A stretch of DNA of 64,000 bases from Onthophagus taurus (lineage: Eukaryota > Arthropoda > Insecta > Coleoptera > Scarabaeidae), in assembly GCF_036711975.1 (NCBI RefSeq), contig NC_091968.1, forward strand, positions 29,497,001 through 29,561,000. Direction: 5' to 3'. The translations under genes were made by a program, and so were the position numbers. Below, one piece after another: positions 23,330-35,000 of this stretch. How positions within the stretch are numbered: the stretch's first letter is position 1; every line of letters starts with the position of its first letter. Under the pieces are notes generated by a model. The model had not been told where the DNA came from. It did no database searches and saw nothing but the letters and a program-made list of their open reading frames with translations.

Positions 23330-23690
23330 TTGTTTTAATATGCACTAGGCCCTTTATTGGCGTCAATTCTCGCCTGCATTCGCCGTGGCATAGAGTCCAC
23401 TAACTTTTTGGTGGATTTTCAATTCACTATTGTTTCGGAACTTGCTATTTTTTTAACTGAAACTTAACTTCTCCCCATAAATGTTCAATAGAAAATCCGG
23501 AGACTGTGGTGGTGTTTTTAGTTGTTTTGAAGTATTGTATAATAACCATTCCTTCACAAGGAATGAAGTAAGTTTAGGATCATTATCTTGTTGGAAACAG
23601 AACACAGTCGGAAGGTTGAGTTTTCGCCGTGCAAATGCAACATGTCTGAATGTTTCTGGTTGTAGGAGGTATTGTTAGTTCTAGTAACGT
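23330..23690 (-). pseudogene. Tc1-like transposase, C-terminal fragment
   Basis: Read on the minus strand, the fragment has FQQDNDPKLTSFLVKEWL (second catalytic Asp), then PPQSPDFSIEHLWGEVKF (third catalytic residue, Glu, of the DD34/35E triad), and near the end VDSMPRRMQARIDANKG. That is the usual order in the last third of Tc1 transposases. The first catalytic Asp and the DNA-binding domains are absent, and stops and shifts interrupt the frame. It is certainly non-functional. Confidence 0.8.
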
Positions 23691-24575
23691 GGTAGGTAGC
23701 GCTAGTTAACATCAGATATCACTATGTTCTATATTTCTATTGAACTAACACTAGACCTAGAACTCGAAACATTCGGGTTTAGTCGTCTTGAGAGACGCAC
23801 GGCTAAACCCCATACTTTCTAGTTCTAGGTCTCGTGTTAGCTCTAGTTTTACACTATCACTAGAACTTTTCAGTTCTAGGTCTCGTGTTAGTTCTAGTTT
23901 TACACCAGCACTATCACTAAAACTAACGTAAGGCCTAGAACTAGAATCATTCGGGTTTAGCCATTTTGAGAGCTGTGCGGCTGAACCCGAATGTTTCTAG
24001 TTCTGGGTCTAGTGTTAGTTCTAGTTTTACACTAGCATTATCACTAGAACTAACACAAGACCAGTTCTGGGTCTAGTGTTAGTTCTACTTTTGCATTAGC
24101 CCTGTCACTAAAACTAACGTAAGACCTAGAACTAGAATCATTCGGGTTTAGCCATTTTGAGAGATATGCGGCTGAACCCGAATGTTTCTAGTTCTGGGTC
24201 TAGTGTTAGTTCTAGTTTTACACTAGCATTATCACTAGAACTAACACAAGACCTAGAATCATTCGGGTTTAGCCGTCTTGAGAGATAAGGGGCTAAACCC
24301 AAATGTTTCTAGTTTTAGGTCTAGTGTTAATTCTAGTTTTAATTGTTATTTAGCATTAGATTGTGGTATATTTTTAACAAATAGTAGAACTAACACTAGA
24401 CCTAGAACCAGAAACATTGGAGTTTAGCCGTGCGTCTCTCAAGACGACTAAACCGGATGTTTCGAGTTCTAGGTCTAGTGTTAGTTCAATAGAAATATAG
24501 AACATAGTGATATCTGATGTTAACTAGCGCTACCTACCACGTTACTAGAACTAATACCTCCTACAACCCGAAATA
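23664..24575. repeat. Inverted-repeat block carrying the TCTAGTTCTAGGTC palindrome family
   Basis: The left edge TTGTAGGAGGTATTGTTAG and the adjoining GGTAGGTAGCGCTAGTTAAC, then ATCAGATATCACTATG, recur inverted at 24490-24575, giving arms of about 110 bp or more. The inside has about eight copies of CTAGTTCTAGGTCTAGTGTT or its complement and several hairpins of the form ATTCGGGTTTAGCC...GGCT(A/G)AACCCGAAT. The arm similarity continues into the flanking transposase-like DNA (ATGCAACAT.TCTGAAT.TTT), so the inverted duplication includes host element sequence. Confidence 0.75.
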
Positions 24576-24721
24576 TTCAGAGATGTTGCATTTTATGTGG
24601 TACAAAGTAAGTAGGTACGCCCTGGTTTCTATGGAAATGTGTTTTATACATCACAACCTTTAAAATAAATTAATAACTATTTGAAAGATTCACAATTATC
24701 TACATATCTTCCATTCCCCTG

Positions 24722-26040
24722 TATGTATACTCAACTGTATGTATAGTTGTTTGTGAACAACTGTATGTCTACTTTACGTTAGTTTTATTATTATTTTTTT
24801 ATTCAATGTGACTTTGACATTTTAGAGTATGGAAGACTCTCGGAGAGGAGGTTCTCTTATAGCGCGAACAAACTCTATTTCTATCCGATCTAAAATTAGG
24901 ATCCTCGTAGTGTCGATAGAGCGCGCGTATTTTCCAAGTGCAAAATAAACGACAAACAAATCCCTAGGTACTTGAAAATGAGAGAAAAGGGGAGATAGAT
25001 ATCCGACGGGAAATGCGGTTCAAAAAGCAACAGGTTACGGAAAATTTTCTAAATTAAATTATAATTATTGGATTGTGACATTTCATCTAAAATTAGATGA
25101 AATAATTTTTAGATGTAAATGACGTCTTAAAAAATTTGACATTTGATGTTAATAAAAAATTTAAAAATTGCGTTTTCTTGAATTACTTTATAATTTAACT
25201 AAATTAAAGGAAAACATGTTTATTTTAAGGTAATGTATAAATAAGTTAGGTTTAATCATAAAATTTCCTAGAAAAAGATTGTTTATATTTTTTTGTCATA
25301 TTTGACATTTCTTAATTTTAGGTTATTAAATGACGTTTTAACAACAAATCTTTTTATTTTTTTAAATAACAATCCTTTTTTATAAGAATACTTGAATTAG
25401 TTTAAGTAAATAAAGAATAATAATAAAGTTAAAAATAATGACAACAATAACACTACGAAAAAATGGGTGACATAACCTCAACAAGAAAACTTGATACATT
25501 AATGAATCAATTTTTATTTTGTACTTTGTAATATAATAAATATTATTATAGATAATTATTAAATGATTCCCTACCTATTTAAGATCATTTTGTACCTGTG
25601 TACGATAAAGGTAACCACACAATATTGGTATAATATTACAACATCACATTATTATTATTGTTGAGGGTAAACGCACATCACTGCTTATTTATTTACTTCG
25701 CGACAGCCATAGCATCGCAAGCCACTGACCACTGGTTTTCACTGTGCTTGGGGCAAACGGTCGAAGAATCAATTCGATAAACGACCGATTCAAACCAACA
25801 TAAAGAAATGATATAGTTATTATAACGTGGAAAAAGGGTAATAAAAAAACTTTACTGAAAACGCGTTTTCGGGGATTTGGGTTTCGGTCGCGACACTAGC
25901 GACGTCTATACGGCGCAAGCACGTCAAGTATGTAAAGTATTGTTGGAATTGTGGACGCATAACTGACATTCTGCGGCGGTTTTTCGCGGAAAGCCGGCGC
26001 GAACTGTATGGATTCGGCCCGGAAACGGGTCCGTACTCAC
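24722..26040. other. Intergenic or intronic AT-rich DNA
   Basis: No gene is supported. A GC-richer patch lies at 24830-24960. The region from 25860 onward belongs to the GC-rich island that continues to about 26250. Confidence 0.35.
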
Positions 26041-26250
26041 CCCAGCCGTTGGATCCGCTCGTTCTGAAGGGTTTTTCGCTTCACCAGTTGGTTTTCGTCC
26101 CAAAAACACTCGCCGTCCGTCGGTTATTGGTATGCGAAGAATGGCACAAAGAATCTGGACAACGCGAGCGCTACGGCGCACCTGACGTGCGCATGGTAAG
26201 CGCTCCACAGCGAGTTTGCCCCCCGAGCCCCACCGCCATCAAATAATAAT
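26041..26250 (-). other. Candidate GC-rich first or untranslated exon with a strong donor
   Basis: On the minus strand the GC/CpG-rich block ends at a consensus donor (GGCTGGG then GTGAGTACGG, first intronic base 26040). The block has short ATG-initiated frames only, so it would be untranslated or need another start. With the exon at 4184-4302 on the same strand, it could be the first exon of one large gene. This is inference; the opposite-strand CpG island alone would explain the composition. Confidence 0.2.
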
Positions 26251-26429
26251 ACGCATGCTCAAAATGGCCGACCATAAGGTTTAAGACATCTATTGATTTA
26301 ATTTTGAAATGTTTTACAGTTATCTTTTATTTTAAAATCATATAATTAAATATATTAAAATTTCCCGTTTAGTTTAGTTAAAATTTATTTATCTCTAATA
26401 TAAATAATATATTTATTCTCTAATTTAAA

Positions 26430-27595
26430 CTCCGAATCGATGACGGCAATTAAAAAAGAATTTAAACCAAATAAAAATCATTTTTATTATAGAAATGATC
26501 ATGAAAATACATTAATTTAACTATTTATTTTGAGTTTTCTTTCGAGATAGTAAATACATAGTCATTTAAAAGAAAATTATGATAAATATATGGTTTTTAT
26601 TGCAACTTAATCAACAATTAAACATTACGCAGCAACAAACGCCATCTATCGAATAATTAATTTCATAGTATTCTGTTTTAAATTTGCTTTCTAACTTTTT
26701 ATTTTCTTTAAAATTCCTTATATTCTGTAAGTTTTCTTATTTAAAATCGGAAAATTCAAAATTTACTATTTATCATAATTTTCCTTTAAATTACTATGTA
26801 TTTACTATCTCGAAAGAAAACTCAAAATAAATAGTTGGAGTATTTTCAAAATGCTCATTGAGTTTTCTTTTTTGACAGGTCAAAGGGGTTAAATAGATTG
26901 CGATTTGAAGGAAAATCATTAATTTAACTATTTGTTTTGAATTTTCTTTTGAGACAGTAAATACATCTTAATTTAAAGGAAAATTGTAATAAATACATAA
27001 ATCAACATTAGCGCCATCTATCGGATAATTAACTTTATAGTTTTCTATTTTAAATTTCACCTTTCTTTTAATTTTCTTTAAATTTCCTTATATTTTTTAA
27101 TTCTTTTTATTTAAAATCGAAAAATTCAATATTAACTTAAAATAATTGTGAAAATATGTTATTTTAGAAATGCATTTTGAGTTTTCTTTTTGACAGGTCA
27201 AAGGGGGTAAATACTAAATAGATTGTGATTTGAAGGAAAATCATTAATTTAATTATTTATTTTAAATTTTCTTTTGAGTTAGTAAATACATATTAATTTA
27301 AAGGAGAATTGTAATAAATATAATATATAAATGAACAATTAAACATTAGCGCCATCTATCGGATATTTAACTTGATAGTTTTCTATTTTAAATTTCACAT
27401 CTTTCTTTTAATTTTCTTTAAACTTCCTTACATTTTCTAATTCTTCTTATTTAAAATCGAAAAATTCAAAATTAACTCAAAATAATCGCGTAAATACGTT
27501 ATTTTAAAAATGCATTTTGAGTTTTCTTTTTGACAGGTCAAAGGGGGTAAATAGATTGTGATTTAAAGGAAAATCATTAATTTTCGTTATATTTT
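26430..27595. repeat. Tandem repeat, about 320-370 bp, three copies
   Basis: Three markers recur in order: GCGCCATCTATCGG or its variant at 26640, 27010 and 27350; TTTGACAGGTCAAAGGGG at 26872, 27190 and 27530; and TTTTGAGTTTTCTTT just before each of the latter. The spacing is irregular (320-370 bp). The array ends about 20 bp upstream of the PGAP2-like promoter region. Confidence 0.85.
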
Positions 27596-27798
27596 TTTTT
27601 CCGTGGAAATGTTTTGGTGCAGTGGCGTCGAGTTCGCGCCCCATTCAAATGTCATTGGCGTTGCTTGTATTTTCGTCATTTCGTGAATATCGCGGGATCT
27701 CTACGCGGGGCGACTTCCAGCGTGCGGTTATTTTTAGTCCGCAACGATGACCTATCGCGAAATTTCGATATCGGCGTTGTGGTGGTAGTGTTGTCGAA

Positions 27799-28791
27799 AT
27801 GACGAAAATTGAGCCACCCCTTGTGCCGGGGGGCGACGCACCCCGTTCGGTCGCCGTACACTATTCACTTAGTTTAAGGAAACTTTGTGTACTTACAGCG
27901 GCTTTTCCATTTCTCGCACTTGTTATCTGTCTCGTTACTGCTGTTATTTTCCAACCGGATGAGGTACACGAAACACATTGTAGAGTAAGTTATTAATTAA
28001 AACTTAATTCTTTGAAATAAATTCATTTTTTTTAGGTTTATAATGTTATTCCATCAATTAGTGCCATAACGGGGGTAAGTCCCCAACGATATTTATGGAG
28101 ATTAAGCGTTGCTTTACATATTACTCCAAGATACGTTATTGCAACAGCATACAAGAGATATTTGCATGGTTTAATCAGCTCTTTAGCAACTTTAGAGGTA
28201 AATTTATTAAAAATGTTTGATTGTTATTGTATCAAACAAATTTTAGACTAAAAAAAGAATCCACAGATGGCTCTCAATTGCCCATGTTTTAAATATAGTA
28301 GAAGTTAGTGCATTAGCCGGAGTTACGTACATTTCCAATATTGAAAATTACCGTAATTATAATGTTATTTTATTATCACTTAGTAGTATTAACTTTTTTT
28401 GTTTGTAGCGATCCATGAAAAATTATTTATAACATTTATGTTTACAAGTTTGGGTCATATGTTAGCATCAATAAAAGCTTTACAATTGATAGCGGAGACT
28501 CGAAGTGATTTCCACACATTCGACAAAGAGATATTCATAAAAAAGTGTCTTTTATTGACGTCGATGGTCTGCACAATTGGAATGATTGTTTTTTTTGCGG
28601 AGCATCGATTGTTGTGTCACGATTTAGCATTTAGTAGATTCGCTTTTTGCGAGTACGTAGTGGCTACGGCGAATATGGCTTTCCATTGTAGCCTGGTATT
28701 TCGATTGGAAGAGGAACGCTTGGTTATCATAACAGGATTGGAATCGGCGTGGGATCGAAAAGTACTAAATAACGAAAAGAAGGGGGATTAA
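27799..28791 (+). CDS. PGAP2: PGAP2-like post-GPI-attachment factor (Frag1/DRAM/Sfk1 family)
   Basis: Four coding exons join without a break: 27799-27984, 28036-28197, 28247-28352 and 28409-28791, giving 278 aa (family about 250). The introns are 51, 49 and 56 bp with GT-AG ends. The protein is multi-pass: a first membrane segment is at about residues 29-53, followed by HCRVYNVIPSISAITG and PQRYLWRL, then a block with IHEKLFITFMFTSLGHMLAS. These match the conserved PGAP2 pattern (NVLPS.SA, P.RY.WR, IHE...SSLGHML). PGAP2 acts in the Golgi in fatty-acid remodelling of GPI anchors after they are attached to protein. The start ATG is the first in frame and leads into the first membrane helix. AATAAA signals lie near 28883. 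The C-terminus is charged and soluble. Confidence 0.9.
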
Positions 28792-29267
28792 AAATGAAAT
28801 TGAATAAAATTGGGGGTGCCAATTGTAATAAAATTGTATGGATCTTGTTTATACATTCGTATGTACGGTACACACACACAAAAATAAATTAAATAAAAAT
28901 GTTTAAGTCAATTGTGCCCATAATTATGAAAGTGGTCTAAGTCATATATTTTGTTGTTTCGTGATATTTAATGAATTTTTACATGATGCGACATTTTAAT
29001 TTATAATTTTATAAGTCTTGATTAATGGAAATTTATTATGAATATGAAATTTTGTGTCAGTTTCATACAAAAATGTTGTTTTTAAAGTTTGAATTGACTT
29101 AGACCATTTTCAAAATTAACTGAATCTCCTATAAATGACTTAAAGCAATAAAGAACTATGAGTTTTATTTGAAACAATAACTTTTATGAAATAATTTATC
29201 GACATTTATTAATTATTTTTAAAAAGTAATCCATTTTTATCATTTCGAGTTTTTAAAATTCTTAAAA
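28792..29267. other. PGAP2-like 3' UTR and downstream spacer
   Basis: This AT-rich sequence contains a CACACACA run and several AATAAA signals (about 28883-28900) that would end the PGAP2-like transcript. Nothing else is seen before the transposon at 29270. Confidence 0.5.
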
Positions 29268-29269
29268 TA

Positions 29270-31730
29270 CAGGGTGGTTCAGTTTTTAATCGGGAAACTT
29301 TACTAGGACGTAGTACTTGCCAAAATAACACAATTTTTTTATATAAACATAGGGTCGCAACTCTTTTGTTTTCGAGCTATGAGCGATCAAAGTTGAGCTA
29401 AAAATTTACATTTTATTATTTATTTCGGCTATAAGTAAACCGAAGAATTTGAAATTTGGTATGTATTTACTACTGGTTAACATCTTGTTTTCTAGCATAC
29501 CTTAAGCTTCCCTAGCGCCCTCTAAGGGGATGAAATTCACCACCCCCTTGGTTCTTTTTAGAAGAACTTTTTAACGCCATGGAGTATTAACATAAAAAAA
29601 TATTGGTTATAAAGCTCATTCTTTAATGGTACTTTTTTGTCTCTTTAGTTTTTCTCTTAAAATTGATAGTTTTTGCGTAAAAAAATAATATATGTTATAC
29701 ATTGCGCGGCAAAGCGCTACCTACAAATAAAAAACAAAATTTTAAGTTGGCTATGGAAGATGTAAACTTACCAGGATTTTGGGCTAACACAATAACACAA
29801 ATTATTTACGATTTCGTCTCTTGACTTGTTTTCTCATTAAAGTAATAAAAAATTTAATTAAATTTAAGTTAAAATAATCATTCAAAAGATAAGTAACATT
29901 TAATAATAAATTAAATAGTATACTAAAAAAATGGAAATTACAAGAGAAAAATGTTAAAAAACAAACAGAAAACTAATTAAGAATCAAAATGAAACAAATT
30001 TATCAAAAAAACTCATTACAAAAATAAACACAATTAATTTAAAAATTGTTCAAAATGCATGCAACAATGGCTATCAATGCATTTTTGGCATCTTGTAACA
30101 ACAGAATTAACTGCTGCTAATATTTGAAACGGATTGTTCCTTAAAGTGTTAGCAGCGTCTTTTATTTTTCCCAACAGTTCTTCCCGAGTGTTTATTGGAG
30201 CGGCGTAAACTAGATTTTTCATATAGCCCCACACAAAAAAATCTAAAACGTTAAGATCAGGAGACCTTGGTGGCCAGGCAACGGGACCTCGGTTTGCCTC
30301 TTGATAATTGACAGGACCTAGTCGTCCTATCCGTCTATGACCATGCACGTACGTTAGCGCTGTAATGCGATGGTGCCCCATCCATCTGAAGCCAATGTTG
30401 CTCCAGATCACCTAGAGGAACGTCCGATAAACATTCCGCCAAATCGTTTTGCAAAAAATTTAAAAAATAAGGCCCACAGAGGTTATTATTAATGACACCC
30501 ATCCACACATTAAAACTAAACTCTGTTTGGTAGGTTTTTGGACGTATTGCATGGGGATTTTCATGCTCCCAACTATGTAAGTTATGGTAATTTACGACAC
30601 CCCTTCTTGTAAACGTGGCTTCATCTGTCCACAAAATCTTCTTACAAAAATTTTGGTCACGTTCAACAGACTGTACAAACCACCTACAGAAAGTTACCCT
30701 TTTAGGACCATCTTCAGGTCTTAAATTTTGTACAGGTTGAAAACGATAGGGTTTCCTGTGGTCCTTCTTCAGAGTTCGTAAAATTGTACTTCTTGAGACT
30801 CGTAAATTTTGAGCTTGAAGTAGTCTAGCAGCTATGCGACTGCTTAATGTGCTGTCATTATCAAAAAGGTTTAAAATTGCTCTTTGGTTTCTGTTATTTT
30901 GATTATTTCGTACTTGCTGGGTATTTAAACCATATTGTCGAAAACGTTGATGTGTATTGATAAATACCTGAGGATCAGGACATCTTCTATTAGGAAACCT
31001 TCTAGCGTATTCTCTAGATGCCGCTTCCGCATTTCCATCACAAAAACCATAAATAAAATGAATGTTCTTCTGTCGAAAATAATCGTGGCATGATCAATTT
31101 TTCCTAGTTTTTTAAACAATGATCAACAATAAAAAAATAATGATACTTTTACTTAATAACAATCAAGAAATATTTTCAATAATTGTCAACAATTAAGAGG
31201 ATTTAACGTAACTAACAGCTCGTCTCAATACAAACATAAATTGTTTTTTGAAAATCAAAGCCAACTTTTAGAGTCATTTTAGCTAAGCATGGCGGTGCAT
31301 GGCACGACATTCCATTTTTTTACACAAAAACTATCAATTTTAGGAAAAAAACTAAAGAGACAAAAAAGTACCATTAAAGAATGAGCTTTATAACCAATAT
31401 TTTTTTATGTTAATACTCCATGGCGTTAAAAAGTTCTTCTAAAAAGAACCAAGGGGGTGGTGAATTTCATCCCCTTAGAGGGCGCTAGGGAAGCTTAAGG
31501 TATGCTAGAAAACAAGATGTTAACCAGTAGTAAATACATACCAAATTTCAAATTCTTCGGTTTACTTATAGCCGAAATAAATAATAAAATGTAAATTTTT
31601 AGCTCAACTTTGATCGCTCATAGCTCGAAAACAAAAGAGTTGCGACCCTATGTTTATATAAAAAACTTGTGTTATTTTGGCAAGTACTACGTCCTAGTAA
31701 AGTTTCCCGATTAAAAACTGAACCACCCTG
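29270..31730 (-). mobile_element. Tc1/mariner-group transposon with about 420-bp terminal inverted repeats
   Basis: It begins CAGGGTGGTTCAGTTTTTAA and ends with the complement TTAAAAACTGAACCACCCTG, flanked by TA (29268-29269, 31731-31732). The inverted repeats, 29270-29690 and 31313-31730, are nearly identical, so this is a fairly young insertion. The middle carries a transposase gene on the minus strand that is broken by frameshifts. Confidence 0.95.
30034..31119 (-). pseudogene. DUF4817/DDE transposase, frameshifted
   Basis: Reading the minus strand from about 31080, one frame gives an HTH start (IHFIYGFCDGNAEAASREYA, RRFPNRRCPDPQVF), a linker, and then the catalytic core. First Asp: KILWTDEATFTRRG. 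Second Asp: HWLQMDGAPSHYS. Third Asp: WPPRSPDLNVLDFFVWGYMK. The apparent start (ATGCCACGATTATTTTCGAC near 31090) and the HTH lie in different frames, and another shift falls between the second and third Asp (about 30335-30411). The C-terminus ends near 30034. At least two lesions make it inactive, although the inverted repeats look fresh. Confidence 0.85.
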
Positions 31731-31742
31731 TATATCATAAGT

Positions 31743-32890
31743 ATATACAGGATGATTTATTAACTCACCATCAATTTTTGACATATGATAACTAATCCAA
31801 TTACCAAAAAGAAATGTTAATGAACATATATAGTATTTCAATTATTTACGAAATTATAACACTTTAAAGTTTTAATTTTTATGTCATAATTAACAAATAT
31901 TCACAAATTTTGTTCAAAATTGCTTCACCACGACGAATTAAAGAGTTCTTCAGCCGAATTAAAATGTCTGGTTGATTTCTTATTTCAGTAGCAGCCATTT
32001 GTATTCTGTTTAATAACTGTTCTCGTGTGTTAATTTCCACTTGATACACAATTTGTTTCATTTGACCCCATAAGTAGAAATCCAATGGATTAAGGTCGGG
32101 GGATCTAGGTGGCCAAATGGACCATTATTACCAAATTCACTTGTCTGGAAGTCAAAAAGTGTATTGTTCAGAAAAAATCTGTAATTTACGGTGTTCAAAC
32201 GTCCATCAAGTACATGCAAACCTAGTAAATTGTTGTTAAATATTCCACCCCAAACGTTGATGCTGAAACGTTGTTGAAATTTGCTTGGTCTAAACGCATG
32301 CGGATTTTGTAATGCCCAGATATGTTCATTATGGTAATTATTTATATACCATGTCGTGTAAAACATGATTCATCTGTCCAATAACCAGTCACAAAATGCT
32401 AACCGTTGCTGATTATCTCCTGGCTGTAGAGCTTGAACATTTTCTTTACGATACGGATGAAGGACTTCGCGGTTCAATACGCGCCATGCAAAATTTTGAC
32501 TTACTTGTATGTTGTGTGCTATTCTTCGAGTGCTGATGGAAGGATTATCAATGACAGCATTAATTACAGCTTCTTCGTCATCTACATTAACTACATGCGG
32601 TCGAATAGCTTTTGCTGGGAGCAGGATTACCTGTTTCTGGAAGTCTTCTGAAAGAATCGCTAAAAACTGAATAATATGGCAAACGAGGTTGTGGGAATTT
32701 TTCTTGATATTCTCGTACTGATTGTCGAGCATTTCCATTGCAACAACCACACACGAGAATTATATCAGCATACTCTTCAGTACTGTAACATTTTGAGTTT
32801 CTTCTTATATGTTATAATTAAACCTTACAGCAAACTGACATATTACAATGACAACTGATGAATTAATAAATTCGCAAATTTTTGCAACTT
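31743..32890 (-). mobile_element. Second, older Tc1/mariner-group transposon, directly adjacent
   Basis: It starts within 15 bp of the previous element with ACAGGATGATTTATTAACTC. Its other end, near 32850-32880, keeps only weak inverted similarity (GATGAATTAATAAAT). The transposase on the minus strand is in three pieces. Confidence 0.6.
31879..32750 (-). pseudogene. Tc1/mariner-group transposase, three fragments
   Basis: The N-terminal fragment (32370-32750) has the second HTH (NPSISTRRIAHNIQVSQNFA). The middle fragment (32058-32366) has INNYHNEHIWALQNPHAFRP and a SINVWGGIFNNNLLG stretch. The last fragment (31879-32085) has MDFYLWGQMKQIVYQVEINT, equivalent to the LDFFVWGYMK block of the element at 29270. 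Pieces are in different frames and the segment with the second catalytic Asp is damaged. It is related to, but clearly diverged from, the neighbour's transposase. Confidence 0.8.
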
Positions 32891-32959
32891 ATTAATAAAT
32901 TATTATTATTATATGTATGAGGGATGTATGGTAGTAAACACATTATCTTTATGTTTTTA

Positions 32960-33560
32960 TTCCGTTACTGGTCTAGTGGTGGTGTATAATGGAAGTAATT
33001 TCATATTTCCGTATATTTTTGGTCTTCCTCTTTTAGGTGAAAAATCCAAAACGTGTAATTTAGAATCATCTAAAGAAGTTTTATAAGGTTCATTTTTCAA
33101 GAATCTCATTCATTGAATTTGCAGCCAAGAGAAACAAATAATGCTCAGGGTTATATAAGTAATTTGCTTTGTTTATTTTCATTTCTATCAACCCAAAATC
33201 ACGATCATTCAGTAGAAAGGAATACCAAAAATTTGTGGTCCATTTCAATATTATTATTTGATGACTGAGCAATTTTCATTCATGTCAATGCTATTTTAAT
33301 GTTACGATTTTGGCCTAAATAAGCATCACTATAAGCTGTTACGTGTTTTTGAGTAGTTATATCCTCCATATGCGCTAAAATGCATGATGCTACTCCCTGC
33401 ATCTCTTGAAGCTGTAGTTTCCTCCCATACATAGATCTTGACATAGTCATTATGGAAACCCAAGTTGTATAAGTACATATTTCGCTTATAATTTTTGCAA
33501 ATCATATGAGAATCCATAATGGTTTTTTCTGGTCCTCTGCAAAACAGTTCCTAGCTCTTT
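32960..33560 (-). pseudogene. Decayed coding remnant, possibly a DUF7869-type transposon-derived protein
   Basis: On the minus strand several frames carry a collinear protein relic: YTTWVSIMTMSRSMYGRKLQ, then LGQNRNIKIALT, then SFLLNDRDFGLIEMKINKAN, YLYNPEHYLFLLAA, and near the end a VLDFSPKRGRPKIYG-like stretch. GQNRN and NDRDFG blocks in this order are what I recall for DUF7869 proteins, common in insect genomes and probably transposon-derived. Frames are broken several times, so it is not a working gene. The family assignment is from memory and moderate. Confidence 0.5.
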
Positions 33561-33715
33561 CATAATTAACATTAAATGAATTCCATATAATGTTAAAATT
33601 ACAACCACTATCTAATAAAAAATCAATTTTCTTTTTTAATCTCAATTTAATTAATTTTATATTAACATACGGCGTCTACAATTTAATGTTAGTTTCTTTA
33701 AAGGTTATTAGTGCA

Positions 33716-34076
33716 AAAAAATATTGTAGTAACATATTGAGTACCCAGTTTAATAAAGCTCAATCAACGTTAAATGTGAAACCGATTAATTTATTTTGAT
33801 CAAGTTGAGTAAACGTTTATAAAACCAGGCCTGTATCAAAGATTATAATTACTAAGAGAAATAATTAGATATTTAAAAAAATATTAACAAACATTTGATT
33901 AAATATGCACAAATTTATTTGCTTACTTTTAGTTAGCTTTGTCGATTGATCTTTTGATCTTGATCTTTTATCATTCTTTGCTAAAAAGATGACAATAACA
34001 CTCACATAATATGCTTTAATTAGGAAACTTATCGAAATTTGAAATTTTTAGTAGTATTTAATAACAATTATACACT
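33716..34076. repeat. Direct repeat, copy 1 (about 350 bp)
   Basis: AAAATATTGTAGTAACATA through ATCAACGTTAAATGTGAAAC and GCCTGTATCAAAGATTATAA to TTAATAACAATTA recurs at 34643-35000. The unit was probably a tandem duplication whose junction later received the element at 34078-34630. There is no coding content. Confidence 0.8.
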
Positions 34077-34077
34077 A

Positions 34078-34630
34078 TTTTTTAATTCGGAGGAGTAAAA
34101 TGAAAAGTTACATTTACACAGTGTAATTTTTTAAAGTTATTTTTTGGTAGGAGTTTTAAAACCAGAGTTATAGCTCAATAATAATATACAATAATCTAGC
34201 GCTGAATAATAAATAAAACTGGTCTAATACTAGAACTAGAGTAGATCTAGTTAGCATAAAATATCACTATGTTGCCGAATATTTCTAGTTCTCGGTCTAG
34301 TATTAATTCTAGTATTGCATTAGCACTGTCACTAGAACTAACAAAAGACCTAGAACTAGAAACATTCGGGTTTAGCCGCACGTCTCTTAAGACGGCTAAA
34401 CCCGAATGAGTCTAGTTCTAGATCTTGTGTTAGTTCTAGTGGCAGTGATAGATAGCGCTAGTTAACACTAATCATTCGGGCTTAGCCATACTGAGAGACG
34501 TAGGGCTAAACCCTTATGCTTCTAGACGGCAGACAACGCAAAGTGTACTTTTTGCTTAAAACTAACCAATAGCAACCCTTCTTTTTGGCGCTTCAATTTG
34601 AAAACACTCCTCCGAATTAAAAAAATAGAG
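34078..34630. mobile_element. Non-autonomous element with 23-bp inverted ends around the palindrome family
   Basis: The left end CTATTTTTTAATTCGGAGGA and the right end TCCTCCGAATTAAAAAAATA are inverted complements, and TATAC or TA occurs at both flanks. The interior, 34190-34530, carries the ACTAGAACTAACA/CTAGTTCTAGGTC motifs and two ATTCGGG(T/C)TTAGCC hairpins. It lies exactly between the two direct repeats. Confidence 0.7.
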
Positions 34631-34642
34631 TATACTGCATAA

Positions 34643-35000
34643 AAATATTGTAGTAACATATTGAGTACCCAGTTTAATAAAGCTCAATCAACGTTAAATG
34701 TGAAACCGCTTAACTTATTTTGATCAACTTGAGTAAACGTTTATAAAACCGGGCCTGTATCAAAGATTATAATTACTAAGAGAAATTAGATGTGTTAAAA
34801 AATAACAAACATTTCATTAAATATGTACAAATTTATTTGCGAAGAAAGTGGTGGTAGCACTTCCTTTTGGTTAGCTTTGTCGAAATCTTTTATCATTGTT
34901 TGCTAAAAGAATGACAATAATGCGCACATAATATGCTTTAATTAGAAAACTTATCGAAACTTGAAATTTTTGCACAAACTTAGTACTACTTAATAACAAT
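34643..35000. repeat. Direct repeat, copy 2
   Basis: Second copy of 33716-34076, starting AAAATATTGTAGTAACATA and ending near TTAATAACAATTAGG. It differs by small insertions, for example an extra GAAGAAAGTGGTGGTAGCAC. Confidence 0.8.

Larger units (their letters stand above)
23225..24721 (-). mobile_element. Decayed Tc1-like transposon with an inserted inverted-repeat block
   Basis: The outer ends form an inverted repeat of about 65 bp (GGAGAATGGAAGGTAGATAA on the left, the complement of CATATCTTCCATTCCCCTG on the right) and sit beside TA. The left half holds the C-terminal part of a Tc1 transposase on the minus strand. The middle (about 23664-24566) is a long inverted repeat full of the TCTAGTTCTAGGTC palindrome family. 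The upstream half of the transposase is missing. Confidence 0.75.
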
